A program made the position numbers and the translations under genes. The notes under the pieces are model-generated. The model saw only the letters and a list, made by a program, of their open reading frames with translations, searched no databases and was not told the origin of the DNA. This document shows, in pieces, positions 41,784 through 49,605 of a DNA stretch of 64,000 nucleotides; position 1 is the first letter of the stretch; every line of letters begins with the position of its first letter. Origin of the DNA: a virus; IMG/VR virus record IMGVR_UViG_3300023184_000029, positions 1 through 64,000 of that record. One strand, written 5' to 3'.

Positions 41784-42404
41784 TTAGTACTTTCCAGACT
41801 TCTTGAGGTTATCTATTGCCCATAGCGGTTGTAAATTTGTATAATGAAAACAAATTTTTTGTTGCTCTATATCATTTAAATCAAAACTACAACATGGCTT
41901 GATATGATCTATATGCCACTCTCCAAAATTATCCCAACTCATACCAACTGTGAACTGACTCTCTAAATATAGTTTAAGATGTTCCCAAGAGCAACCCGTT
42001 AAGTCATAAGCAGTGCTATTTTTTGAACCTCTAGACAAAGCCATCCTAATACGATTACTAATAATAGTTCTTAGTCTAAAATTAATATTATTTTTTCTTT
42101 TTTGTCGTCGTTTTTTATTTATTTTTTCTCGATATTTTGCTCTATACTTCTTAGCGTTTACAGCAACTTTATCTGGATTTTCTTTCCCCCATTGTTTTCT
42201 ACTTTTATTTAAATATTCTCTATTCTTAGATCTATATTCCTGTTGTTGTTTTTTAATTTTCTTTTTATTTTTTTGTCTTCGTATAAGATTATATTCTTTA
42301 TGACAAGACTTACAATAGGGAGATTTTCCATCCTTTGATGCTTTTTGATTGTGAAAACTAACTAACTCTTGTTCTTTTTTGCATTTTATACATTGTTTTT
42401 TCAT
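41784..42404 (-). CDS. HNH homing-type endonuclease A
   Basis: 206 residues from the ATG at 42404 (AAAAGG ahead). N-terminal zinc finger (CIKCKKEQEL...YCKSCHKEY), a very basic linker (about 50-115), then the HNH module GEWHIDHIKPCCSFDLND, QQKICFHYTNLQPLWAIDNL. A second full copy is at 60059 and a C-terminal remnant at 62012, so the family has spread in this genome. Confidence 0.78.
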   Translation of the reverse strand: MKKQCIKCKKEQELVSFHNQKASKDGKSPYCKSCHKEYNLIRRQKNKKKIKKQQQEYRSKNREYLNKSRKQWGKENPDKVAVNAKKYRAKYREKINKKRRQKRKNNINFRLRTIISNRIRMALSRGSKNSTAYDLTGCSWEHLKLYLESQFTVGMSWDNFGEWHIDHIKPCCSFDLNDIEQQKICFHYTNLQPLWAIDNLKKSGKY

Positions 42405-42444
42405 AGTGTATACCTTTTCGCTTATTGTATACACCAAAAGTTAA

Positions 42445-43140
42445 CTAATCTTCAAAAACATACGACCAATATCTAGAATCAGTCTTGTTTTGTTTTGCGT
42501 CCCAAAAAATACACCTAGCAATATACAAGGGAACATTAAGTTTTCCACAATTAATACTCCAGTGTCTTTCCATTTTCTTATACAAAGACAATCCAGTTTT
42601 ACTCTGATATGTAAGGGTTTTCATACCGTACAATTCAAGCATATGAGTATCCCCACAAAACACTCTACATTCATTAGGATGAATTTGTTCCAAAGAAAAC
42701 GAAATTTTGGCAGAACCTAGTCCGCTAATCTTGTCTACGATACTATCTCTCTTTTTTACATGACCTTTCTTGGCTGTAAAATAGAAATCTTTAGGGTTAG
42801 CCCAAAATTGGTCTTTGAAAGCCCAAATAAACTTTGTTCTATTATTATAAAGTCCACAACCACTATTCTTAATTTTCTCTCTTAGAGTCTCCTTGTTATC
42901 CATCCAATCGCTAAAATTTTTGATAGCATTATACCCATTAACATTTGATTTCCATGTTGTATGGACGCTCATAAAACTGAACAGATAGCGGCGGAAAATA
43001 TCATCATGATTTTGTGGACGAACACTCTCCCAATAATCTTTATAGGCAACTACCTTATCCTTGGGAAAATTCTTAAAAAACTCGTCTGCCTTAGACGTAC
43101 TCATTACAACAGGTTTCTTCTCAATAACTACTTCTGTCAT
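42445..43140 (-). CDS. Helix-hairpin-helix DNA glycosylase-like protein
   Basis: 231 residues from the ATG at 43140, which has GGAGAAACC; the ATG at 43164 lies almost at the predicted transcription start. KISGLGSAKISFSLEQIHPN resembles the HhH motif and FCGDTHMLELYGM the GPD-type catalytic segment of base-excision glycosylases. The rest is unassigned. Substrate unknown. Confidence 0.5.
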   Translation of the reverse strand: MTEVVIEKKPVVMSTSKADEFFKNFPKDKVVAYKDYWESVRPQNHDDIFRRYLFSFMSVHTTWKSNVNGYNAIKNFSDWMDNKETLREKIKNSGCGLYNNRTKFIWAFKDQFWANPKDFYFTAKKGHVKKRDSIVDKISGLGSAKISFSLEQIHPNECRVFCGDTHMLELYGMKTLTYQSKTGLSLYKKMERHWSINCGKLNVPLYIARCIFWDAKQNKTDSRYWSYVFED

Positions 43141-43177
43141 GGTTTCTCCAATGTTTGATTCCAAAGTGTATGCTCCG

Positions 43178-43206
43178 ATTCTACACTAGTGTTATCGTCT
43201 TGTCAA
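43178..43206 (-). promoter_or_regulatory. Sigma-70 promoter
   Basis: TTGACA (43201-43206), 17 bases with ACGATAAC, TAGAAT (43178-43183), upstream of the glycosylase-like gene. Confidence 0.85.
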
Positions 43207-43279
43207 TCGGTAAACTGTAATATTTCTAATTAAGTGTATAATTATTATATAACCTTTTTAATAGGGAGACTTTAAAATA

Positions 43280-43807
43280 ATGATTATTCTGTATTTTATA
43301 TTAGCAATATTGATTGCAGATTTATTAACTGGTATATTTCATTGGTGGGAAGATAGATATGGTAATCCAGATTGGCCAATTATAGGAAAATATATTATAC
43401 AACCTAATATTAGACATCACAAAAATCCAATGTTATTTTGTAGGGGTAATTACTGGCAGAGAAATTGGACAACAATCACTCCTACTTTAATACTTTCTGG
43501 TATATTTTATATAATAAGTTATTATTTTTTTTCTTTAGTATTTTTATTGGCTTCTCAAAGCAATGAAATACATTGTTGGGAACATACTAAAACTAATAGA
43601 TTAATCAGATTTTTACAGAATTACAACATATTACAGAATAAAAAAACACATTCACTACATCATAAGCGCCCCTATGATACTAATTATTGTGTTATGACTA
43701 TGATTGTAAATCCTATACTTAATAGTTTTTCTTTTTGGTATTATCTAGAAAAATTTATCTTTCTAATTTCTGGCATTAAACCAAGAAAAGAAAGAGAAAT
43801 ATACTAG
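43280..43807 (+). CDS. Kua/CarF/TMEM189-family lipid desaturase-like protein
   Basis: 175 residues. The family's histidine motifs are in order: DLLTGIFHWWEDRYG (His21), IRHHKNP (His46/47), SNEIHCWEHTKTNRLIRFLQ (His98/102), THSLHHKRPYDTNYCVMT (His124/127/128), then LNSFSFWYYLEKFIFLISGI. Membrane helices at about 2-20 and 68-92. Relatives make the vinyl-ether bond of plasmalogens. This is a lone plus-strand gene between minus-strand blocks, with GGGAG 12 bases before its ATG, suggesting acquisition. Confidence 0.8.
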   Translation: MIILYFILAILIADLLTGIFHWWEDRYGNPDWPIIGKYIIQPNIRHHKNPMLFCRGNYWQRNWTTITPTLILSGIFYIISYYFFSLVFLLASQSNEIHCWEHTKTNRLIRFLQNYNILQNKKTHSLHHKRPYDTNYCVMTMIVNPILNSFSFWYYLEKFIFLISGIKPRKEREIY

Positions 43808-43824
43808 CTATATCGGCTTGTCAA
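43798..43824 (-). promoter_or_regulatory. Promoter-like site antisense to the desaturase gene
   Basis: TTGACA (43819-43824), only 15 bases with AGCCGATA, TATATT (43798-43803), pointing left into the desaturase gene. The short spacer makes it weak. It may be the displaced promoter of the minus-strand block, left behind when the plus-strand gene entered. Confidence 0.45.
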
Positions 43825-43886
43825 GAACCTCTACTTTAGGTTTTATCCAATTTTTGAAAACCTCATTGCAATATAGCTTCAATATA

Positions 43887-44444
43887 TTATTGAATTGCAA
43901 AATCTCCCTCGTTTGAGAGAAAAATTATTCTACTATTATTTTGTTTGACAAATTCATCAACTGCTGGAATAACACTAAAACTAGGATGATTAATATAATC
44001 GTGTCCACATATTAATCCTGTCTTTTTTAATTTTGGAAAATACATATTCAAATCAGCTTTGACACATTCATATATATGAGTAGCATCAATATAAATAAAA
44101 TCAAAATATTGATCTGAAAAATCATTTACAACATCATAAGAAAATCCCTTTTTTAAGATTATTTTTTCATCAATTATGTGTTGTTTAAATAATTGAGATA
44201 CTTTTAAGTATTCATTATTCGTACTATATGCTGTATTTAAATGAGATAATGGTCCACTATATGTTTTTTGATCAGTATTTTTATCACTACTAACTTCCCA
44301 AGGATCTACTAAGTATAATTTTGTTGGGTTTAGAATTTCATATATTTTTTGTGCAAAAAATCCATCATAAACTCCTATTTCTATACAAATAGGGTTTTCC
44401 GGTAATTGTTTAGCAACATTTTTTAAAAATTGAATTCTATTCAT
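43887..44444 (-). CDS. Class I SAM methyltransferase (Methyltransf_24-like)
   Basis: 185 residues: NPICIEIGVYDGFFAQKIYE (motif I), LYLVDPWEVS (acidic strand 2 end), FDFIYIDATHIYECVKADLN (motif IV with YIDATH), TGLICGHDY. This is the layout of sugar or small-molecule methyltransferases linked to glycosyltransferase loci. Substrate unknown. Confidence 0.75.
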   Translation of the reverse strand: MNRIQFLKNVAKQLPENPICIEIGVYDGFFAQKIYEILNPTKLYLVDPWEVSSDKNTDQKTYSGPLSHLNTAYSTNNEYLKVSQLFKQHIIDEKIILKKGFSYDVVNDFSDQYFDFIYIDATHIYECVKADLNMYFPKLKKTGLICGHDYINHPSFSVIPAVDEFVKQNNSRIIFLSNEGDFAIQ

Positions 44445-44512
44445 TATATTTCTCTATTATTTCCAGTTTCTTAAAGAAGATTAATTATCTCTATAATCAT
44501 TATTAATTAGCT

Positions 44513-44800
44513 CTAATCAAAAGGACAGGAATTTGGATCGCCCCCATCTTCTATAAATTTAGATAGTTCTTTAGCATAATTCTCGCCAACCATATGTCCT
44601 GTTTTAGATTTTGCTGATTGAATTTGTTGTTTTTTTTGTATCTTTAATTGTTTCTTTATGTCTTTTTCTTTCTTTTTTTGCTCTTTTGTGGAATCCAAAG
44701 CACCAACTCTTTTGGCCTCCTGCAAACCATATTCTTGGATAATTCTACGATTTCTACGTTGATCTGCCCATCTTCTAGATTTAGTAGGACGATATTTCAT
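44513..44800 (-). CDS. Basic helical protein
   Basis: 95 residues, strongly basic (KSRRWADQRRNRRIIQEYGL; KEQKKKEKDIKKQLKIQKKQ). Shares one base with the ligase gene stop. Possibly a nucleic-acid-binding accessory to the ligase. Confidence 0.5.
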   Translation of the reverse strand: MKYRPTKSRRWADQRRNRRIIQEYGLQEAKRVGALDSTKEQKKKEKDIKKQLKIQKKQQIQSAKSKTGHMVGENYAKELSKFIEDGGDPNSCPFD

Positions 44801-46113
44801 TATACCACCCTAGACTCACCATGTAATATTTTAAAAGTAGGAAATCTCAAACTAATCCCACCCTCTTGGTTGTTGCTCTCAGCAAAATACTGAACAGTTA
44901 TGATTTTTCCAAGAATCTTTTTTGGATGTTTATAAAAGTCTTGACGCTGCTCAATAGTAAAGCCAGACCCTACTCTAACATCATAATTTTTATGCTTAAT
45001 AGTAACACAACTTAGCATGGTTTCCTCATGCTCTTTTCCATTAAGAACATATCGGAATGGACCCATTTCAGTATCAACTACTTCATACTCATCATCAAAA
45101 AACTTTTTAACTTTGAGTAGGTCTTTGGATCGCTTACCTTTATATGGTTCGTCTGCTCGTAGCATAACTCCTTCCCAACCATAATCGGAGGCTTCTTTAA
45201 CCCACTCTTGAAAATGCTCATCATTATGAATCAATTCTTGTTCAAGGAGGGTGAGACATGGACATTCATTCTTAGTCATAATCTCTGTCAAATTTGCCAA
45301 ACGAATAGAATAAGGACGATTCTTCTCGCCTTTCTTACTATAGAACTCATCGTGACTAATCATATCAAAAATCTTAAAAGATGGATTAGGAATAGTATGA
45401 TCCTTCTTTTTCAGTTGTTTCATAATCCCTTGAAAATCCTCATTGCCATCTTCATCAACTAGACAAAGTTCTCCATCCAAGACTACATTAGTAATACCCA
45501 AAGCCTTAATACCGCCCCTAACAATATCCAAAGTCTCAAACTCTTTTCCCGTGCGGGAATAGAAGGTAGTATCGCCATTAGCATCAACAATAGCAACACA
45601 TCTAGCACCGTCAATCTTTCTGCTAACATACCATCCATCCTTCCAGTCAACAATTTTAGGCTCGTATTTATCAGCAAGAGCCACACTAAACTCTGGAATA
45701 TGATCTGAGATTGCTTTATTTATAATCTTATCCCCAGCACGGGTTTTCAAGTCCTTGTCAATAATACAGTGAATCAGTTCCTCGTATTCTGAATAATGTT
45801 CAATAAAACTATTAACAGCAGATATAGCATCATGCCCGGTAATCTGTCTGCTTTTAAGAGCATCAAGAAGATCAAAGAAGTTTTTATATTCATTCTTTCT
45901 GGCTACAAGATGATTCTTCTTCTTGAGATTGTCGCTAGTGACATTGTATTGCCACAACGGATGATAGGTATACAATAGAATATTCTTCGTAAAACTAGCA
46001 GCGGCACTGCTATGATTACAATAGTCCTCAATAATACTCTGCTTATCAATAGTGCTGCTGGTGGCTCTAAGATCACGAACCATTCCCCAAACATAATCAA
46101 AATCGTGAATCAT
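44800..46113 (-). CDS. ATP-dependent DNA ligase
   Basis: 437 residues. The adenylation motif is SRKIDGARCVAIVD with Lys166. Motif III is FYSRTGKEFETL; VLDGELCLVDEDG, DYGWEGVMLRADEPYKGKRS and DLLKVKKFFDDEYEVV are further nucleotidyltransferase motifs. The C-terminal OB domain has VRVGSGFTIEQR. T4-like ligases seal nicks in replication and repair. It has its own promoter at 46138-46166. Confidence 0.9.
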   Translation of the reverse strand: MIHDFDYVWGMVRDLRATSSTIDKQSIIEDYCNHSSAAASFTKNILLYTYHPLWQYNVTSDNLKKKNHLVARKNEYKNFFDLLDALKSRQITGHDAISAVNSFIEHYSEYEELIHCIIDKDLKTRAGDKIINKAISDHIPEFSVALADKYEPKIVDWKDGWYVSRKIDGARCVAIVDANGDTTFYSRTGKEFETLDIVRGGIKALGITNVVLDGELCLVDEDGNEDFQGIMKQLKKKDHTIPNPSFKIFDMISHDEFYSKKGEKNRPYSIRLANLTEIMTKNECPCLTLLEQELIHNDEHFQEWVKEASDYGWEGVMLRADEPYKGKRSKDLLKVKKFFDDEYEVVDTEMGPFRYVLNGKEHEETMLSCVTIKHKNYDVRVGSGFTIEQRQDFYKHPKKILGKIITVQYFAESNNQEGGISLRFPTFKILHGESRVV

Positions 46114-46137
46114 CTTTTTTCTCCTGTGTGTTCCAAC

Positions 46138-46166
46138 ATCATATCACAACACAACCCTCTTGTCAA
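46138..46166 (-). promoter_or_regulatory. Promoter for DNA ligase
   Basis: TTGACA (46161-46166), 17 bases, TATGAT (46138-46143), 25 bases from the ligase start. Lacks the CCGAT spacer motif. Confidence 0.85.
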
Positions 46167-46378
46167 GTATCGTCTAATCTTTGCCGTTTCTTGAACACAA
46201 TCGCCATATATTGTACCAGATCGCTTCCAGAAGTTTGAAACCAACAAGGGAATATAGCATGAACTATTAGACATAAACCAGCAACCAAACAAACAAATCC
46301 ATAGAAAATAGCAAATTTTAAATGCTGATAATAAGTCATATGATTTTCTATTAGATGTTGTTTAATTCTGTTTTTCAT
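46163..46378 (-). CDS. Small membrane protein (DUF6356-like)
   Basis: 71 residues with a span at about 22-44 (FAIFYGFVCLVAGLCLIVHA) and MTYYQHLKFA before it, IFPCWFQTSGSD after. This is the pattern I know as DUF6356, a common phage and bacterial membrane protein of unknown role. Overlaps endonuclease VII by four bases. Confidence 0.62.
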   Translation of the reverse strand: MKNRIKQHLIENHMTYYQHLKFAIFYGFVCLVAGLCLIVHAIFPCWFQTSGSDLVQYMAIVFKKRQRLDDT

Positions 46379-46719
46379 TTATCCTTGGACCTTGAAAGAA
46401 AATAGTTCATAGCATTAACAATTCCTTGTAAATTATCTCCTAATTTTCCTATACCGGTATTACAACGATCACAGACCCAACCCCTAAAACTATCATTACC
46501 ATGATCGTGATCTAATACCCATTTAATAGGTATTTTTTTACAACACTCACAAAACTCTGGTCTAGGTGGTGCTATTTTATGAAGACCACTTCTTACCTTG
46601 GAGTGTTTCTTTACGCACTTTTTACATCTAGTATCCAGATTATCTTTGTACATACTGTGTTTAGGGAAACTTCCCTTGTTTTTTCTTTTGCCACAATATG
46701 TACAAATTTTTCTACTCAT
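46375..46719 (-). CDS. Recombination endonuclease VII-like (T4 gp49)
   Basis: 114 residues. A first zinc pair (ICTYCG, CKKC) precedes the core CECCKKIPIKWVLDHDHGND with the HNH-type DHDH (70-73), then FRGWVCDRCNTGIGKLGDN and MNYFL. In T4 this enzyme resolves branched DNA before packaging. Together with the RuvB-like protein it gives a phage branch-processing set. Confidence 0.85.
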   Translation of the reverse strand: MSRKICTYCGKRKNKGSFPKHSMYKDNLDTRCKKCVKKHSKVRSGLHKIAPPRPEFCECCKKIPIKWVLDHDHGNDSFRGWVCDRCNTGIGKLGDNLQGIVNAMNYFLSRSKDK

Positions 46720-46725
46720 ATTAAG

Positions 46726-47079
46726 TGGAGGCGATGGGAGTCGAACCCATTTGCTGCGATATTTCTAATTACATCTTCTACAAGTTTATTTCGTTATTTA
46801 TCAGACCAATTAAACTTTAACGAACAAAATTTTAATTAGACTTTTCAACCTATTATTCTCAATCAAAGCAAGTTGACCACTCTGATCCAGCAGGATTTTA
46901 CGACAATCTTTTGGACGCTCCCTGCATCGCTTCCTAAGATTGTTGCTACTATTTATTAAGCAGCAAGGGCTAACTGATTTACGCCAGTTAAGCGTTTAAT
47001 CTGGTTTTAAAGTAGCCACCAGATCAACTACTACTTGCTAATATAATCTTCTTTATCCAGTCGATACCGTTACGCCCCC
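46726..47079 (-). ncRNA. ssrA: tmRNA (trans-translation RNA)
   Basis: 354 bases on the minus strand. The 5-prime end GGGGGCG (47079) pairs with 3-prime CGCCTCC plus A (46726). The T arm ATGGG TTCGACT CCCAT and the D-like ATCGACTGGA after the acceptor match tmRNA. An internal frame ends GVNQLALAA then TAATAA, a typical degradation tag ending ALAA. The resume codon is probably GGC but not certain. Pseudoknot-rich sequence fills the rest. CCA is not encoded. Size is close to the 363 bases of E. coli. Confidence 0.9.
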
Positions 47080-47088
47080 TATATAAAA

Positions 47089-47292
47089 TTATTCGTATTT
47101 AACCTTTTCGAGTCTCAAAAGCTCTTTTTTTATTTCACTATATTCTTGATCAGTAATCCAATGATTATTCTGTAGTGAATTCTCTAGCTTGTTAACACAA
47201 TTAATCAAATGTAAATTATAACCAAGAGACAGCAACAATGATCCAAAGAATAAAACAAAAAAACTTAATTTCCATAGTGGTCTATCACACAT
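47089..47292 (-). CDS. Small single-pass membrane protein
   Basis: 67 residues: membrane span about 6-28 (LWKLSFFVLFFGSLLLSLGY) and a helical charged tail. Immediately upstream of tmRNA. Unknown function. Confidence 0.5.
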   Translation of the reverse strand: MCDRPLWKLSFFVLFFGSLLLSLGYNLHLINCVNKLENSLQNNHWITDQEYSEIKKELLRLEKVKYE

Positions 47293-47539
47293 TTAATTTT
47301 CCTTTTCTTATCATATTGAAATATTCTTTTTGGGATATCCATATATCATCGTTGATTGATCTCCCATTATCTATAATACTCCAAATCTTCTTTCTGCCAC
47401 GATATGCCAATTTTAACCATAGACTTTCACCAGAGACATAACAAAGTCTCCTTTTGAGAGAAAGGTTAAGTGACCACTCTCTCAAATTCCCCATCATGTT
47501 CCAAAAAGATTTTTCAGATCCATAATTTGTTGTTCGCAT
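47285..47539 (-). CDS. Unknown basic protein
   Basis: 84 residues, Trp- and Arg-rich (SLNLSLKRRLCYVSGESLWL; RGRKKIWSIIDN). Overlaps both neighbours. No family recognised. Confidence 0.45.
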   Translation of the reverse strand: MRTTNYGSEKSFWNMMGNLREWSLNLSLKRRLCYVSGESLWLKLAYRGRKKIWSIIDNGRSINDDIWISQKEYFNMIRKGKLNV

Positions 47540-47691
47540 CCTTGAATCTCTATCTCTATGTCTCTACACTTCTTACAATAGTCAGAATCAAAACGCTCTT
47601 TTAATTCATCTAATTTAGCTTTTAGGCTTGTTATTTCTTTTAGAAGTTTTTCGTTTTGGTTGTGGTTGTGGTTGTGGTTGTGGTTCATCAT
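47494..47691 (-). CDS. Small coiled-coil protein starting in a repeat
   Basis: 65 residues. It opens with MMNHNHNHNHNQ, read from the same six-base repeat that encodes the Pro-Gln tail of the overlapping upstream gene, then a coiled coil (LLKEITSLKAKLDELKERFD) and two Cys (YCKKC). The start is weakly supported; a 77-base overlap in another frame is large. Confidence 0.45.
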   Translation of the reverse strand: MMNHNHNHNHNQNEKLLKEITSLKAKLDELKERFDSDYCKKCRDIEIEIQGCEQQIMDLKNLFGT

Positions 47692-48040
47692 CTTGGGTCT
47701 TTAATGTTAATTCACTAGAAGATAGCCAGAAAACCATTTCGTTTAATTTATCATCCCAAGCACACTCTACTCTGCCTTCAGCAGCTAGTTTTGCCAAACC
47801 AACATTATATAGCCACATTGTGACTTCTTCAAAAGTTCTATTGTAGCTATCTTCATCAATTAATAGGTTGCCGTCCTCATCTTCGCCAATACAATTGCTT
47901 TTAATCAAGTTGGTAGTTTGTACTATGCTGATAAAATCATCGAGATTTTCATTATAAAATTCTGTGAATGATAAAGCAGCATTTTTTCTAATACTTTCAG
48001 CATACCTGTTCAAATCGCTAATAGAATAAATCTCACTCAT
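47615..48040 (-). CDS. Winged-helix-like protein with Pro-Gln tail
   Basis: 141 residues from the ATG at 48040; the longer frame starts with TTG. LAKLAAEGRVECAWDDKLNE and MVFWL parallel the C-terminus of the protein at 31587. The end is a DDEPQPQPQPQP tail then basic KRKTSKRNNK. Possibly a DNA-binding paralogue pair. Confidence 0.55.
   Translation of the reverse strand: MSEIYSISDLNRYAESIRKNAALSFTEFYNENLDDFISIVQTTNLIKSNCIGEDEDGNLLIDEDSYNRTFEEVTMWLYNVGLAKLAAEGRVECAWDDKLNEMVFWLSSSELTLKTQDDEPQPQPQPQPKRKTSKRNNKPKS
47658..47685. repeat. Six-base microsatellite
   Basis: GGTTGT repeated four times plus GGTT. It encodes Pro-Gln in one frame and His-Asn in another, feeding two overlapping genes. Slippage here would change both proteins without shifting frame. 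Confidence 0.9.
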
Positions 48041-48055
48041 AGTAATATACCCCAA

Positions 48056-48346
48056 TTAAATAAATTTCTTAACTGTTTGATCTATTTTTTGACTACTTTT
48101 ATCCAATAATCTATTCAAAGTTTTTTGCATAGTTTGATCTCCTCTAGGCAACCAACGACCATCTTCATAAAGAGCAGTGATAATCTGTGGAATCCAATGC
48201 TGATATGCTAATTCAAACTCTTCTGGAAAATATACTTTAAGAATTCTCTCTATATGATATAAATTATTGACTATAGAATCTCTATGATCCAACAGATTAT
48301 TTAATTGGTCTTTTTGGGTTTTAGTAAAACCTCCTTCAAGACTCAT
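48056..48346 (-). CDS. Unknown helical protein
   Basis: 96 residues, helical: QLNNLLDHRDSIVNNLYHIE, FELAYQHWIPQIITALYEDG, TLNRLLDKSSQKIDQ. The WIPQIITALYEDGRWLPRGD phrase is seen in phage hypotheticals. Overlaps the zinc-ribbon gene by one base. Confidence 0.55.
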   Translation of the reverse strand: MSLEGGFTKTQKDQLNNLLDHRDSIVNNLYHIERILKVYFPEEFELAYQHWIPQIITALYEDGRWLPRGDQTMQKTLNRLLDKSSQKIDQTVKKFI

Positions 48347-48759
48347 TAGACAGTCTCCGTTTTAGGCTTGAGTTTCATCAGCTTATGCTTCGTTTTCCAA
48401 ACTCCTGTTTCTTTATTTTGGAAATCCCTTCCCATATAAATATGACAGAAGCCGCTGGACTTGTCAAGACCATAAGCACGAATACCATTCTCATCTACGC
48501 TCTCAACAACAAAACGCCCTCTATATCCCATAGGAATAAATTCACCCTTGGATACATAATACGGTCCACCAGCAACCTTTATTCTCTCTCCCTTGACCAG
48601 AGTTTTCCAATCAACCTTTTGAATAATCTTTGTGTTCTTAGCCTCTTTACTCTTGGGCTTAAATATAAAAATATGATTGCACTTTTTGCAACAATATGCC
48701 CTTGGGCCAGTTGTAGTTCCGCAATCTGGACAAGCTTTTTTACCCTTACCAAGTCCCAT
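48346..48759 (-). CDS. Zinc-ribbon phage protein
   Basis: 137 residues. N-terminal ribbon ACPDCGTTTGPRAYCCKKCN, then a small beta domain: LVKGERIKVAGGPYYVSKGE, GYRGRFVVESVDENGIRAYG, GFCHIYMGRDF. The family is common in phages and its role unknown. Rich in C/G-ending codons and preceded by a strong promoter. Confidence 0.6.
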   Translation of the reverse strand: MGLGKGKKACPDCGTTTGPRAYCCKKCNHIFIFKPKSKEAKNTKIIQKVDWKTLVKGERIKVAGGPYYVSKGEFIPMGYRGRFVVESVDENGIRAYGLDKSSGFCHIYMGRDFQNKETGVWKTKHKLMKLKPKTETV

Positions 48760-48795
48760 CTTTGATCTCCTGTGAAGTGTAGTTGATACGCCCTA

Positions 48796-48823
48796 AGTAT
48801 AACACAGTTATCGGAGTTGTCAA
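48796..48823 (-). promoter_or_regulatory. Sigma-70 promoter
   Basis: TTGACA (48818-48823), 16 bases with CCGATAAC, TATACT (48796-48801), ahead of the zinc-ribbon gene. Confidence 0.85.
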
Positions 48824-48891
48824 GGGGTACTCTTTAGACGATTCTAGATTTTTCAAACCTAGCACTAAATATACTTGAGATTTTTAACTTA

Positions 48892-49122
48892 TCATGTAAG
48901 TTTGGATACATAATCTTTTTCTGGAATAATAGTTAGCTTACCGGGATCATAATGACAAAAATAACTGTCATAAATACGTTTTTTTGCAAGACCTTCTTCT
49001 TCTATTTGAATATAAACATTAACTCTGTATCTGTTTTCCCACAATTTATTAATTTTAGTCATCAAATAATGCTTGGGCTTTGCTACCTGTTTAAAAAGCA
49101 AACTCTCAATTTCAAAGTCCAT
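48892..49122 (-). CDS. Unknown small protein
   Basis: 76 residues, basic and beta-rich (RYRVNVYIQIEEEGLAKKRI; YFCHYDPGKLTIIPEKDY). Shares a base with the next gene. No family recognised. Confidence 0.5.
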   Translation of the reverse strand: MDFEIESLLFKQVAKPKHYLMTKINKLWENRYRVNVYIQIEEEGLAKKRIYDSYFCHYDPGKLTIIPEKDYVSKLT

Positions 49123-49343
49123 TAAGTATTCTCCTCAAAAATCTTTTCAATATTAGTAATAAGCACCAATCTGTCTTTTTTACGACTATCGCTAACATAA
49201 TAAGTATCACATGTGAATTCGTCACCAGTATTCGCATCATGAATTAATATCGGAGTATTCCACTCAAAAGTTCCAACAGCTTGTATATTGTTGGCTCTTT
49301 CATGAAGAAAAGTATAAAGATCAAGCCAAGTCATTTTATTCAT
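49122..49343 (-). CDS. Small conserved-type phage protein
   Basis: 73 residues: MTWLDLYTFLHERANNI, FEWNTPILIHDANTGDEFTC, VLITNIEKIF. This WxDLxxxL...PVxVxDxxTGDE pattern is typical of tiny phage proteins. Function unknown. Confidence 0.58.
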   Translation of the reverse strand: MNKMTWLDLYTFLHERANNIQAVGTFEWNTPILIHDANTGDEFTCDTYYVSDSRKKDRLVLITNIEKIFEENT

Positions 49344-49558
49344 CTGCTTCTCCTATTTGCTCTATCTAAAATACGAATAGTTTCTTTAGCATTACTAGGA
49401 ACCATCACTAAACTTGGTGCTGTTTTATGTCCCCAATCCATAAATCCCACAGCACGATCCTCGACGCTACATTCTTTACAAATAATTTTACGACCAGTTT
49501 CTACAAGAAATTCGTAACGGTCAACACCAACGCAATTTTTGCAATAAATACAATTCAT
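49340..49558 (-). CDS. Small zinc-finger protein
   Basis: 72 residues with CIYCKNC and CKEC metal-binding pairs, then DRAVGFMDWGHKTAPSLVMV. GGAGGCTACCT precedes the start. Promoter at 49578-49605. Resembles host-regulator-type small zinc proteins (TRAFAC/RNAP-binding candidates); function unknown. Confidence 0.55.
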   Translation of the reverse strand: MNCIYCKNCVGVDRYEFLVETGRKIICKECSVEDRAVGFMDWGHKTAPSLVMVPSNAKETIRILDRANRRSR

Positions 49559-49577
49559 AGGTAGCCTCCGTTTACGG

Positions 49578-49605
49578 ATTATACCATCATCATCGGCATT
49601 GTCAA
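49578..49605 (-). promoter_or_regulatory. Sigma-70 promoter
   Basis: TTGACA (49600-49605), 16 bases starting ATGCCGATG, TATAAT (49578-49583): perfect hexamers. The -10 lies just upstream of the zinc-finger gene, and the site overlaps the end of the deaminase gene. Confidence 0.9.
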
